DNA of 64,000 nt from JBLIRR01 sp049472395 (GCA_049472395.1 JBLIRR010000003.1:253567-317566), one strand, 5' to 3'. Positions 47,350 through 56,879 are shown, counted from the first letter of the stretch. Program-made: numbers and translations. Notes: a model not told the origin generated them from the letters alone.

Positions 47350-48981
47350 ATGCTTAATGGATCACATATAAGTATTGGGCTTGATATTGGCACCGATTCC
47401 ATCAAATATGTCACACTGAAAAAAACCGGGAGCTCACCTCGCCTTCTCTCCTATGGAATAACCTCCATCCACCACCTGAAAGAGAGGCCCTTAGAGCAAA
47501 AAATGCCTGAGCTTGTAAAAATCCTTACAGCTCTCCTTAGTGATGAAACGGATAAAGCATCCGTCTATACTGCCGTGTCAGGCTCAGACGTCGTTATAAA
47601 GGGCTTTACTATTGCTCCCATGGGAAAATCCAAATTCAGTAAAGCTGTCTTTCTGGCAAGCCAAAAGCATATTCCCTTCCCCTTGAATGAAGCGATTGTT
47701 GATTTCAAAGTGCTGGGCGATAGAGAAGAAAAAAAAATAATAAAAAAAGAAGTCCTCATTGCAGCTGCGGCCAAAAAACTTATTGAAAGCCATATTACTC
47801 TTCTTAAAAATGCCTCCTTACAGATAGGGGGAATTACTGCTCTTCCTTTTGCTTACTGGAATTTGATGAAAATTACCCGATCAAAGCATCAAAATTTCGT
47901 ATTAATAGATATAGGAGCAGAATCGGCAACGATAAATATCTTCGAAAATAATGCGTTACAATTCTCACGGGAGATTATTACGGCAGGGGAAAGTATTACC
48001 GAAGCCATCAAATCTTCGAATGCCTCTACCTTCGAGGAGGCAGAAAATCTAAAAAAGCAGTATGGGCTTGCGCATCAAAGTGAAAGAGAGGATATTTACA
48101 ACGCGATTATACCGGTTATCGCCAGGCTGGTAAAAGAAATTCAGAAATCCTTTTCCTTTTACCAGCAGAGCCATCCCTTATATTTTACAAAAAAAGTATA
48201 CCTGGCAGGTGGAACCGCTCAACTTACCGGCCTTCCTGAAATCCTCGGGGAAGAGATGGAAATGGATATAGAGATTATAAATCCCTTTGCACATATAAAA
48301 ATAAAACCATCCTCGATTGATATTTCCACGCTCAATGAAAGGGCCCCTTTATACTCAACCGCTGTTGGATTGGCATTAGGACGACGGGAAGAAATTGATC
48401 TACTTCCCCCTGAAATCAGACAACAAAAAATTATGACCCTGATTGTTCCTTATGTGCGGATCTTCGTCGTATTTGCGCTCATTTTACTCGCCCTCTTCTC
48501 TTGGGATATAGTTATGCAGGTAAAGCATAAACAACGAGCGCTCGATATATGGACATGGTCACTTAAGAGTCTCACACCTAAAAAGGTCTCTGAAAGCCCG
48601 CCAAAGGAATACACGACCATAAAAAAAATCATGGAACGCATAAAGAAGCGGGAAATAGATCTTTTTGTGCTTAAAGAGATTACCACTCTTGTACCGCACT
48701 CTATTGTACTCAATAGTCTTTCTCTTACTGCTCCCGATCAATCAATGAGCGATATACCACGATCTTCCGCAGGAGACCCTCCCCAAAAGAAATCAGGCAC
48801 TTTCAGTATGCAAGGTGTCATAGTGGATGAGAGGATCACCCATGAGTTTGAACTGCTTCAATTTTTGGTAACCTTAGATTCATCGCCTTTTTTAAAAAAT
48901 CCGACACTCGTATCCAAAGCAGAAACGACTTTAAAGGGAAAAGATGTGCTAAAATTCTCACTTCATTGTGATTTGGAATGA
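47350..48981 (+). CDS. PilM-PilN fusion, pilus alignment protein
   Basis: 543 residues. The first 340 form an actin-like PilM domain (SIGLDIGTDSIKYV; VLIDIGAESATINIF; VYLAGGTAQLTGLPEIL). Next comes the PilN signature DLLPPEIRQQK, one membrane helix (VFALILLALFSWDIVMQV, near 375-395) and a periplasmic ferredoxin-like domain. In most systems PilM is a soluble partner of the PilN N-terminal tail, so here the two are covalently linked. GAGGGA lies 4 bases before ATG 47350. PilO and PilP genes follow, giving the complete inner-membrane alignment complex. Confidence 0.86.
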   Translation: MLNGSHISIGLDIGTDSIKYVTLKKTGSSPRLLSYGITSIHHLKERPLEQKMPELVKILTALLSDETDKASVYTAVSGSDVVIKGFTIAPMGKSKFSKAVFLASQKHIPFPLNEAIVDFKVLGDREEKKIIKKEVLIAAAAKKLIESHITLLKNASLQIGGITALPFAYWNLMKITRSKHQNFVLIDIGAESATINIFENNALQFSREIITAGESITEAIKSSNASTFEEAENLKKQYGLAHQSEREDIYNAIIPVIARLVKEIQKSFSFYQQSHPLYFTKKVYLAGGTAQLTGLPEILGEEMEMDIEIINPFAHIKIKPSSIDISTLNERAPLYSTAVGLALGRREEIDLLPPEIRQQKIMTLIVPYVRIFVVFALILLALFSWDIVMQVKHKQRALDIWTWSLKSLTPKKVSESPPKEYTTIKKIMERIKKREIDLFVLKEITTLVPHSIVLNSLSLTAPDQSMSDIPRSSAGDPPQKKSGTFSMQGVIVDERITHEFELLQFLVTLDSSPFLKNPTLVSKAETTLKGKDVLKFSLHCDLE

Positions 48982-48991
48982 GGGGCATAGG

Positions 48992-49570
48992 ATGAAGATT
49001 GGAATCCGTCAAAAGATCATCATTCCACTGCTCGTTCTCATGTGTATTGTCCTTGTATGGTTTATTCTCCTCTATTACCCCCAAAAGAAAAAATTAAAAA
49101 ATCTCACAAAACAGATAGAAGCAATTCAAATAAAACATGCATTGTTAGCAGGGACACTTCTTTCATCCTCTCACAAAACAACAGAGAAAATTAACCTTAT
49201 ACAAAGATATAATGAATTAAAAAGGCTTCTTCCGAGGAAAGAGAGCATTAGCTCAATTCTGGCACCCCTTAGCAAAACCGGCTCACAGAAGAATATAGAC
49301 ATACTATCTATCAAACCCCTTACCTTTCAGTTATTTGAAGATAATGATCAGGGAGAGGAGCATGAATTAAAAGAGATACCAATTGAAATCAGGCTTTCAG
49401 GAAGATTTATCGATATTGGTGATTATCTGTTTACTCTTTCTGCGCTCCCATTTTTCGGTGGCTATAAAAGCATACACATAGATATATCTGATAAGATCTA
49501 TCCGAAGACAGAGGCTGAAATAACATGTGTTCTTTTGTTATTTAAGTCCTTATCGAAACCGGATGGATAA
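48992..49570 (+). CDS. PilO-like pilus alignment protein
   Basis: 192 residues. One N-terminal membrane helix (IIIPLLVLMCIVLVWFILLYY) is followed by a coiled coil (KKLKNLTKQIEAIQIKH) and a ferredoxin-like domain with LPRKESISSILAPLSKTGSQ and PIEIRLSGRFIDIGDYL. This is the PilO layout. ATG 48992 follows GGGGCATAGG. It should dimerise with the PilN part of the protein encoded just upstream. Confidence 0.84.
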   Translation: MKIGIRQKIIIPLLVLMCIVLVWFILLYYPQKKKLKNLTKQIEAIQIKHALLAGTLLSSSHKTTEKINLIQRYNELKRLLPRKESISSILAPLSKTGSQKNIDILSIKPLTFQLFEDNDQGEEHELKEIPIEIRLSGRFIDIGDYLFTLSALPFFGGYKSIHIDISDKIYPKTEAEITCVLLLFKSLSKPDG

Positions 49571-49589
49571 ACAAGGGGGAATAAAGAGG

Positions 49590-50120
49590 ATGAAAATTCC
49601 GAATAAATATCTAAGTATTATTCTTATTATGGCAATCTTTTATGTGCTGTATGAATATGCCATGCCTTCCCGAAAGGCAAAAGAGGCCTCAAGTGCCAAA
49701 AGGGCACCTGACGCTTTACATGTATCGAAAAAGGAGATATCAATTAAAGATGAAATTCTAAAATCAGAGACAATAAAATCCCAGAAATCTGCCGGACACG
49801 ATACCACCTCATTGATGAAGAAAGAAAGGAAGAAGATACTCACCTGGGAGAGGGACCCCTTTATATTACCGGACCCATTGCACCCGGTGAAAAAAGTTGA
49901 AGATGAGCCGCTTGCAGCGGAACAGCTCTCGGTGCTGCCGATTAAGGTCAGTTCAATATTAATCAGTGGGAATGAAAAAGTAGCGACCATAGATCGAGAT
50001 CCCTATATAGTGTCAATTGGTGACTGGATTGAAAATGAAAAGGTTGTAGGCATTTTATCTGATAAGATAATAGTTGAAAAAAATGGCGCCCGCCGGGAAC
50101 TATTGCTGAACCCATACTAG
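49590..50120 (+). CDS. PilP-like secretin-connecting protein
   Basis: 176 residues with an N-terminal hydrophobic segment (YLSIILIMAIFYVLYEYA) rather than a clear lipobox, so it may be membrane-anchored. The linker is charged, then WERDPFILPDPLHP, the conserved PilP/GspC motif. A compact beta domain follows (SSILISGNEKVATIDRDPYIVSIGDWI). It should link the PilMNO complex to the secretin encoded next. AGAGG precedes ATG 49590. The TAG stop is the first triplet of the palindromic element at 50120. Confidence 0.82.
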   Translation: MKIPNKYLSIILIMAIFYVLYEYAMPSRKAKEASSAKRAPDALHVSKKEISIKDEILKSETIKSQKSAGHDTTSLMKKERKKILTWERDPFILPDPLHPVKKVEDEPLAAEQLSVLPIKVSSILISGNEKVATIDRDPYIVSIGDWIENEKVVGILSDKIIVEKNGARRELLLNPY

Positions 50121-50198
50121 CGAAGCTCCGCCTCAAACCGGCAAGGTTAAAGACTTTTTCGGTGGAGCTTCGCGATGCTGGTTACTGGATAAAAAAAA
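50120..50198 (+). repeat. Dispersed palindromic element, full copy C
   Basis: The 54-bp body (50120-50173) begins GCGAAGCTCCGCC and ends GGTGGAGCTTCGC, with an internal CAAACCGGCAAGGTTAAAG segment. The one-sided tail GATGCTGGTTACTGGATA and an A-run extend to 50198. It lies between pilP and the secretin gene. Its first base is the last base of the pilP stop codon. Confidence 0.8.
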
Positions 50199-50251
50199 GT
50201 GTGGCTAGCGCACAGGGGCCTCATAAGCCCTGAATTATAGTAAGGAGAATA

Positions 50252-51808
50252 ATGAAAAAAGTAACAATTATCCTGCTCTTTATTATAATGCTCTGCTGGT
50301 GGGCAAGTTGTGCACGCATGGGGAAAAAAGTTGATATACCGCCTCCTGATGCCGCCACCCTGAGTTTAGATGAAATCCCCCTCCTCGGGATAAAAAAATC
50401 AGCTCAAAAAAACCCCGAGCAGAAGTCAACCTCACCTGTGATCGATACCCTTGAGTTGGAGGAGATGCCTCTTCTCACACTTAAAAAAAAGGCATACATA
50501 CCGGAGAAGCACTATACGATCAATATAAGAAATGCAGACTTGCGGTCCCTCCTCTTAAGCTTTACTAAAGAAAGCACTTACAATATTGTGGTAGATTCAA
50601 ATGTTGAGGGCAATGTCACTGTTGATCTTAAAGAGGTTACCCTCAATGAAGCCCTTGATCTCATTCTCACTCCCCTGGGGTATAGGTATAGACAAACAAA
50701 TAATATAATAAAAATTTTTAAACCCGAGAGAGAAACTCGAATCTTCCCCTTGAGCTATTTGATTACGAGCCGACAGGGACAGACAATCGTCGAAGCAAAG
50801 ACCCCGGGGAGTGTGTCGGGAATGCAAACAGGCACCACGAAAGTTATTAATACGGAAAACATAGACCTTTGGGCGGAGATCGAAAATTCCCTCAAGGGGC
50901 TCCTCTCACCTGAGGGCACCTATTTTGTGAACAAAATGGCCTCGACTATTGTGGTAAAGGATTATTTGGAATATATTGAGAAAGTCGCTGAATACTTGGA
51001 AATTCTCGAAGGGACCATCCAAAGGCAAGTTCTCATAGAGGCTATGGTCATAGAGGTCATCCTCTCGGATAATTACGAGATGGGAATTAACTGGACACAT
51101 ATCAGCGGTACCCAGGGTGGGAGCACGTCCACGCAACTTATTCAAAACACAACCAATCGTGTAAGTTCATCAATTTTTAAGTTTTCATATCAATCTAGTG
51201 ATCTGGAGGCCCTTCTTAATGCAATCTCTGAAGAGGGAAGGGTTAATATTATCTCAAAACCACGAATCACCTCCCTTAACAACCAGAAGGCAATAATTAA
51301 GGTAGGCACCGAAGAGGTCTATTTCGAGAGGGAGACAGAAGAAGATATTAATAAGGGCACAGAAATCACTACCTATGCATCAAAATTCTTTACCGTTGGC
51401 TTCGTATTAGACGTGACACCCCAAATTAGTGCAACCGGAGAGATCACCCTCCATATACACCCGATCCTCAGTGAAAAAGTCGATGAGAAAGCTTACCCGA
51501 ATGGGGATGGAACGATTCCTATTGTGAGTATACGAGAATCAAGCTCCGTTGTGAAGATAAGATCAGGCCAGACATTGGTCCTGGGTGGTTTGATGCAGGA
51601 AAAGGACACAGAGAAGGTCATAGGCATACCAATATTAATGAACATTCCTTTGATAGGGCATCTATTCCGCTATACAAAAAAAGAAAATCAGAAGACAGAG
51701 TTGGTTGTGGCCATTACTCCCAAAATCCTTTACGGGAAGAAGATAGAGGAATTGGACGAGGAAAATCTAGACAATATATTCGGGCCAGATTTAGAAGTGA
51801 GCTTGTAG
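50252..51808 (+). CDS. MshL/PilQ-like secretin
   Basis: 518 residues. A lipoprotein-like signal peptide (ILLFIIMLCWWASC, Cys20) is followed by a low-complexity stretch with two DxLxLxEMPLL-type repeats. An STN/N0 domain (YTINIRNADLRSLLLSFT, near 88-150), N1 region and secretin barrel follow: GINWTHISG, then NIISKPRITSLNNQKA and a VLGGLMQEKD/NIPLIGHLFRYTKK signature. It forms the outer-membrane channel through which the pilus exits. The length and single N domain favour MshL over the longer PilQ. No AMIN domain is seen. Confidence 0.88.
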   Translation: MKKVTIILLFIIMLCWWASCARMGKKVDIPPPDAATLSLDEIPLLGIKKSAQKNPEQKSTSPVIDTLELEEMPLLTLKKKAYIPEKHYTINIRNADLRSLLLSFTKESTYNIVVDSNVEGNVTVDLKEVTLNEALDLILTPLGYRYRQTNNIIKIFKPERETRIFPLSYLITSRQGQTIVEAKTPGSVSGMQTGTTKVINTENIDLWAEIENSLKGLLSPEGTYFVNKMASTIVVKDYLEYIEKVAEYLEILEGTIQRQVLIEAMVIEVILSDNYEMGINWTHISGTQGGSTSTQLIQNTTNRVSSSIFKFSYQSSDLEALLNAISEEGRVNIISKPRITSLNNQKAIIKVGTEEVYFERETEEDINKGTEITTYASKFFTVGFVLDVTPQISATGEITLHIHPILSEKVDEKAYPNGDGTIPIVSIRESSSVVKIRSGQTLVLGGLMQEKDTEKVIGIPILMNIPLIGHLFRYTKKENQKTELVVAITPKILYGKKIEELDEENLDNIFGPDLEVSL

Positions 51809-51937
51809 GCTCCCCTTAAAACCGAATTTTCTTGTAACAATCTAAAAATAATCCGATAAGAAACTGGATCCCCTCTGAGATTGGAGTATGTACGTATGCC
51901 TATAATCTAATGTAAGAGTAGATTATATGGAAAGTAT

Positions 51938-53413
51938 ATGGAAAATATAAAATTTAATATCATAGTGCGAGACAAGGGAAATCAAAAAAAGGCTCTGATT
52001 ATAGTATTCATAATAACATTATTAGGAACCGGAGGAAAACTCACGGCACTAAAAAGTCAATTTCCCAATGGAGAAATGTTTAAATCAGAAGCTCACGGGG
52101 AAGATTCATATGAGCCTGCGCATGATCTATCGGTCCCTCCTCCATTGGAAGACAGATACGCTCTTGAAGTCTTTGCCTCCGCGATAAAACATGAAGTGCA
52201 AGATAAATACACCCATCTTAAAAGACAAGGATATGATCCTCTCCTGTTCCGCCGCCACGCAGAGGAGAACATGTATATTTTCTACAGCCAGATTTTCACA
52301 CATAAGCAGGATGCATACAATCTTCTGGAAATACTCCGCTACCACCGATATGAGGCTGAGCTTATTCCTGTTGAGCGCAACAGATATACGATACGGATCG
52401 CAACCTGTTACTATAAGTCAAGCATCAACAAAATCATGCTTAGACTTGAAAAATTTATGAATAATTACAGAATAACGCGAGAAAAAATACCATGTATTTT
52501 GTATATCTTATGGATTGATAATATTGACTCTTACCAAAAGGCAGGGAAAATCTCCCAAAAACTGCGAAAATACGGCTATCATAGTGTTATTCTTAAAAAG
52601 GACCATCCATCACCCCCCATGGAAAAGGAACTCATACCTAAGGACACACATTCCCAAAAGGCGCTATCAGCATATACTCCCCCATCACCTCCCCCGGGAA
52701 TCTCCTCCCCAAAAACCTGCTCACTGCATACATTTGCCCTACAAGATAATCTCCTGTCACCTGAATCATCGACAGCACCCACTACTCACCCTCCCGATAA
52801 TACGCCCCCCCCTTCACAAGGTTCCATCCTGAAAAATGAAGCCTCACCGCCCCTCCCAGCATATACGCGCACCCCGCTTCCTTCTGAGCCCTCTCCCCTC
52901 CCCTCTTACAAACCGAAGCCACCCCTCACAGCATCATCCCCCCTCCCCCTGTCTGTTAAAAATATCCCAACAGACACATCCGGCGAAAGTCCTCCGCTGC
53001 TTCACAGCGGGACCTTTCAAAAAAAGTCGGCAGAGTATTACAATAATTTGGGGGTATCGTATTATTACAAGGGTGCACTTAAGGAGGCATTGGAACACTA
53101 TAAAATGGCCATTCAATTGGATCCCAATTATTTTGAGGGTTACGTGAATATAGGCATTGTGTACAAAAAGCAAAATAAATTAAAAAATGCACTCAGGGCA
53201 TACAAGAAAGCTATTTCATTGAAACCTGATTCTCCTGAGCTGTATTATAACATAGGTATTCTTTACGATAATGCGGAGTATTATGAAAATGCAATCGAAG
53301 CCTATGAAAAGTTTCTGCGCCTTATGCCTTCAAAATATGATCATCTGAAACAGAAAGTACAGAAAAGATTAACCATGATAAGGCATTTCGCCAATTCCAT
53401 GATCCCCTATTGA
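51938..53413 (+). CDS. MshN-like protein: SPOR-like, Pro-rich linker, TPR repeats
   Basis: 491 residues. A membrane anchor (ALIIVFIITLLGTGGKL) is followed by two SPOR-like halves (residues about 100-165 and 180-220; YSQIFTHKQDAYNLLEIL and ISQKLRKYGYHSVIL). A strongly Pro/Ser-rich linker spans about 225-355. Three or more TPR units end the protein (AEYYNNLGVSYYYKGALKEA, YVNIGIVYKKQNKL, YYNIGILYDNAEYY). MSHA systems carry a TPR protein, MshN, in this position, but the SPOR-like part is unusual and is an inference from helix/strand pattern. It overlaps the convergent gene by 45 bases at the 3' ends. Confidence 0.75.
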   Translation: MENIKFNIIVRDKGNQKKALIIVFIITLLGTGGKLTALKSQFPNGEMFKSEAHGEDSYEPAHDLSVPPPLEDRYALEVFASAIKHEVQDKYTHLKRQGYDPLLFRRHAEENMYIFYSQIFTHKQDAYNLLEILRYHRYEAELIPVERNRYTIRIATCYYKSSINKIMLRLEKFMNNYRITREKIPCILYILWIDNIDSYQKAGKISQKLRKYGYHSVILKKDHPSPPMEKELIPKDTHSQKALSAYTPPSPPPGISSPKTCSLHTFALQDNLLSPESSTAPTTHPPDNTPPPSQGSILKNEASPPLPAYTRTPLPSEPSPLPSYKPKPPLTASSPLPLSVKNIPTDTSGESPPLLHSGTFQKKSAEYYNNLGVSYYYKGALKEALEHYKMAIQLDPNYFEGYVNIGIVYKKQNKLKNALRAYKKAISLKPDSPELYYNIGILYDNAEYYENAIEAYEKFLRLMPSKYDHLKQKVQKRLTMIRHFANSMIPY

Positions 53414-54325
53414 AAGACAATCTTCTTCCCCTCGTGTCTTTGCTAACACAGTGCCTAGAATCTTTTGCAGTCTCTGCACAAATAATCCTAATTCAGACTC
53501 TTTTTGTACATCATCTTTTTGTATCCAGAGGGGATAGTCTCTTATCCATTGGTCGATTAAGGACCAGATGGTCTTTAGATGGGAGACAATAGAATCACTA
53601 CGGTTTGTAATATATTCTCTGTTTTCTTCGCTCTGCATAGTTTCGACAAATGAGTTTATGGTAATAATTGCCCGGTTAATCATGGCATTCACCTGTCCCC
53701 ATTGCACAAGGTCAGAGTGTATGGATAAGTCTTCCAGCATTTGTCGTGTGCGTAAACAAAAAAAGGTACTCTCACAAAAGTATGCCCTCTCCTCTCTCTC
53801 AAAATGCTCCATACCCTCATCCTGAAGGCTATGCTCAATTTCATGAACAAGAATAGAAGCATAGGTGTCCAAAACTGCGGGTAAGATACGAAAGTCTTCC
53901 GAAATAGAATATGAGCCAATATCTTCTCGAAGGTAGAGTAATCCTATAGTGTCTATCCAACATCCTGCGACGCCGGTTAACGTCGGATTCACCACTATTC
54001 TCCCCTGCTTGAGCAGCTCATTAAATTTTCCTGCTATCCTCGCTATTTTAGGATGATCAAGAGTGGAAATATGATCGTGCAGGGCGTGCATGTTGGCAAA
54101 AGCTGTCTCATTCCTGCGTACCTCCCATTCATCGCCCCAAATAAAATCAATGCTCATCAATGTCATCATTATATCTGATAATTTTTGCTCCATACTGCGA
54201 TCAGGGCTAAAAAGCTCCTGGCAATTTAGCAGTGTGTGGTGAACACAAGGGAAGCCTATGGATATACAATATATCAGTGCAATGCCGACACATATCCAAA
54301 AAATTCCGCGACTCATGGATCTCAT
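53369..54325 (-). CDS. Orphan membrane-anchored HExxH protein
   Basis: 318 residues from ATG 54325, with GAGAGAAG just upstream (the frame stays open for 34 further codons, but they look non-coding). One membrane anchor lies near residues 6-26. The central ASILVHEIEHSLQDE carries an HEIEH zinc-metallopeptidase motif, and a Glu in EREERAYFCESTFF about 14 residues later could be a third ligand (gluzincin-like). I recognise no named family. It could be a periplasmic protease or a non-catalytic relative. Its convergent overlap with the MshN-like gene gives no functional link. Confidence 0.7.
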   Translation of the reverse strand: MRSMSRGIFWICVGIALIYCISIGFPCVHHTLLNCQELFSPDRSMEQKLSDIMMTLMSIDFIWGDEWEVRRNETAFANMHALHDHISTLDHPKIARIAGKFNELLKQGRIVVNPTLTGVAGCWIDTIGLLYLREDIGSYSISEDFRILPAVLDTYASILVHEIEHSLQDEGMEHFEREERAYFCESTFFCLRTRQMLEDLSIHSDLVQWGQVNAMINRAIITINSFVETMQSEENREYITNRSDSIVSHLKTIWSLIDQWIRDYPLWIQKDDVQKESELGLFVQRLQKILGTVLAKTRGEEDCLSIGDHGIGEMPYHG

Positions 54326-54498
54326 AGCTTCTCTCGTTCCCTTCACACAAAATGTAGCTATGAAAGATGTCAAAGCAATTTCGATACGAAAGGGGAAAAT
54401 AATGAAAATACAAGGTGATAGAAACAAGATGCGGGAAGAATTAATAATGAAAATGTATAAATGCTAGGATTTCCCGTGTAAATTTTATGAAAGAGGTC

Positions 54499-56781
54499 CT
54501 ATTCCTTCATCTTCTGATCGTGCACTATAACTCCCCGCCTCCGGAGCTCTTTCCTGATTGAATCAGCACGTTTCCATTCTTTCTTCATACGTGCCTCATC
54601 CCGCTCTTTTATGAGACGTGCAACCTCGGAGTCAGCTACTACTTCCTGAAAGTCGAATATGCCTAATACTGAATCAATGTGCTGAAAGGCAGTAATAATC
54701 TTTGATGCGCTTTCTTGGTCTATGCGCTTGTTACAGACGAGGGTGTTTATTCTCTTTACCTCTGTAAAAAGTGAGGAAATGGCACCTGAAATATTAAAAT
54801 CATCATCCATGGCACTGATAAAGTTGTGTTTAATATCATAGAGCAGCTGATCACGCTCAGAATAAGAAGTACCGCCTTGCACATTCCTTAAAAGCTGAAT
54901 ACATCTGTCAAGCCTTCGAAGGGACCGCGACGCATCATCCAATCTGCTCTTTGAAAAAGTGATAGACTTTCTATAGTGGTTAGAAAGAAGCCAATATCGA
55001 ATTTCTCTCCCCGTATATCCCATATTTAAAAGATCTTTCAGAGTAAGTCCCGCATCTTTTGCATCTGTTTTATTATCATCAACCAATACACGACTGCAGT
55101 GCATCCAATAGCGAGCCAGGGGTTTGCCGGTTAACACAGATGCAATCGCATTGACATTTTCATGATGAGGGAATAACAACTCACGATTGCTCGCGTATAT
55201 ATCATACTCTTCTCCAAGGTGCTTCATTGATATGGCGGCGCATTGAATATGCCATGATGGCCGAACATTTCCCCAGTCGGTCTTGATATAAATACCCCTC
55301 TTTAATTCCGAGAGTTTTGCTCGCTTAAACAGTGTAAAATCCCTGGGATTTGCTTTTTCATATTCATCAAGATCAACAGTTGCCCCACATCTTACTTTGT
55401 CAATATCTATCCCTGATAACCTCCCATAATCCGGAAAGCGGGATATATCAAAATAGAGAGAGCGAAGCTTTTCATATGCATACCCCTTTTTCACAAGCCG
55501 TTCCGAGAGCGTCACCATGTCATTTACATAATGACTTGCCCTCGCATACTCCCCGGCAGGCTCGATATTGAGAGTAGCGAGATCCTCTCTAAACTGCCGG
55601 ATATGTGTTTCGGTAAAATCTGCAAGGGGCAGACCCGCCTTCTCAGAGCCCTCAATGGTCTTATCATCAAGGTCTGTAATGCTGACAATATGCTTTACAT
55701 TATATCCCCTGTAAGTGAGATAACGGCACAATTGATCGGTAAATACAAAATGCCTCATCTCGCCTAAATGCATTCTTGCATAGGCAGTAGGACCTGATGA
55801 AAATATAGAGACCTTATCAGAACGAAGGGGCACAAACAACTCCTTTTTCTTGCTCAGGGTATTATATACCGCAAGCTCATTCTTCTCTCGGGTGGTAAAA
55901 AGTTTCGTGCTTAAATATCGCTCACCCCCGTCCGGCAAAAGTACCACAATCATCCCCTTATTGAGGTTCTCGGCCTCCTTTAATGCCACAGCCATTGCTG
56001 CTCCGCTGCTCATACCCACAAAGATGCCCTCTTCTTTTGTAAGCCGCCGCGCCATCTCAAATGCTTCCTCATCATCAATATTCACCTTCTTATCAAGGCG
56101 ATGCTTTTCATAAATCTCAGGGCAATATGCCTCTTTCATATTCTTTAATCCCTGAATTTTATGGCCAAGATAGGGCTCCACTCCGATAATCTGAATGCGT
56201 GGATTATATTCTTTCAACCGTCTCGAAATCCCCATCAATGTACCCGTCGTACCGAGAGCGGCAACAAAAGCAGTCACACATTTGCCTGTCTGCTGCCAGA
56301 TCTCCTCTGCTGTTCCATAGTAGTGGGCCTCCCAGTTCGCTCTATTATTATACTGATCCACCATAAAATATTTTTTGGGATTTTCACGTACTAAACGATA
56401 TACTTCTTCTATTGCTCCATCAGTGCCCAGATGACCGGGAGTAAGAAGAATATCGGCTCCACGGGCTTTTAGGATCTGGCGCCGCTCCCTGCTTACGGAT
56501 TCTGACATTGCAAGCAGCAGTTTATATCCTTTAATTGAACATACAAGCGCGAGGCCGATCCCTGTATTGCCGCTTGTCGCTTCAATAACTGTTTTTTGCG
56601 GTGTAAGCTCGCCAGATTTTTCTCCTGCCTCGATCATATACAGAGCCACTCTGTCTTTAACCGACCCCCCCGGATTAAAATATTCCAGCTTGGCTAATAC
56701 CTTTACCTTAGGATTCGGATTAAGCTTTCTTATTTCTACTAGCGGTGTATTACCGATAGTCTCAAGTAGTGAAAAACCCAT
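54499..56781 (-). CDS. Cysteine synthase fused to a degenerate cysteinyl-tRNA synthetase-like domain
   Basis: 760 residues. Residues 1-310 are a PLP-dependent cysteine synthase: Lys42 in NPGGSVKDR, EATSGNTG (near 67) and GTTGTLMG (near 175). Residues 320-760 are cysteinyl-tRNA synthetase-like, with RPSWHIQCAA, LLFPHHEN and the helical C-terminal domain. Key synthetase residues are altered. The CGPT zinc cysteine is Ser329 (SSGPT), HIGH is HLGE (338-341), HGGG is YASN, and KMSKS is replaced by KTDAK (571-575). Cysteine binding and tRNA aminoacylation are therefore both doubtful. The reading frame is continuous with no sign of a sequencing frameshift. It may be a metabolic ligase or a persulfide-forming enzyme. 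The PLP half should still work. Confidence 0.88.
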   Translation of the reverse strand: MGFSLLETIGNTPLVEIRKLNPNPKVKVLAKLEYFNPGGSVKDRVALYMIEAGEKSGELTPQKTVIEATSGNTGIGLALVCSIKGYKLLLAMSESVSRERRQILKARGADILLTPGHLGTDGAIEEVYRLVRENPKKYFMVDQYNNRANWEAHYYGTAEEIWQQTGKCVTAFVAALGTTGTLMGISRRLKEYNPRIQIIGVEPYLGHKIQGLKNMKEAYCPEIYEKHRLDKKVNIDDEEAFEMARRLTKEEGIFVGMSSGAAMAVALKEAENLNKGMIVVLLPDGGERYLSTKLFTTREKNELAVYNTLSKKKELFVPLRSDKVSIFSSGPTAYARMHLGEMRHFVFTDQLCRYLTYRGYNVKHIVSITDLDDKTIEGSEKAGLPLADFTETHIRQFREDLATLNIEPAGEYARASHYVNDMVTLSERLVKKGYAYEKLRSLYFDISRFPDYGRLSGIDIDKVRCGATVDLDEYEKANPRDFTLFKRAKLSELKRGIYIKTDWGNVRPSWHIQCAAISMKHLGEEYDIYASNRELLFPHHENVNAIASVLTGKPLARYWMHCSRVLVDDNKTDAKDAGLTLKDLLNMGYTGREIRYWLLSNHYRKSITFSKSRLDDASRSLRRLDRCIQLLRNVQGGTSYSERDQLLYDIKHNFISAMDDDFNISGAISSLFTEVKRINTLVCNKRIDQESASKIITAFQHIDSVLGIFDFQEVVADSEVARLIKERDEARMKKEWKRADSIRKELRRRGVIVHDQKMKE

Positions 56782-56879
56782 AATTTTCTATATTCTTTTT
56801 AAGCACTCTAAGACAAGGAGACACAAAGGTTCCTCTGTAAAATTATACTTTAAAAATACAAAAAAATATACTCTTTATC

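Noticed and set aside
52515..53147. Two plus-strand frames (105 and 103 codons) in the Pro-rich region
   Set aside because: They are shifted readings of the low-complexity C-rich DNA that encodes the proline linker of the MshN-like protein.
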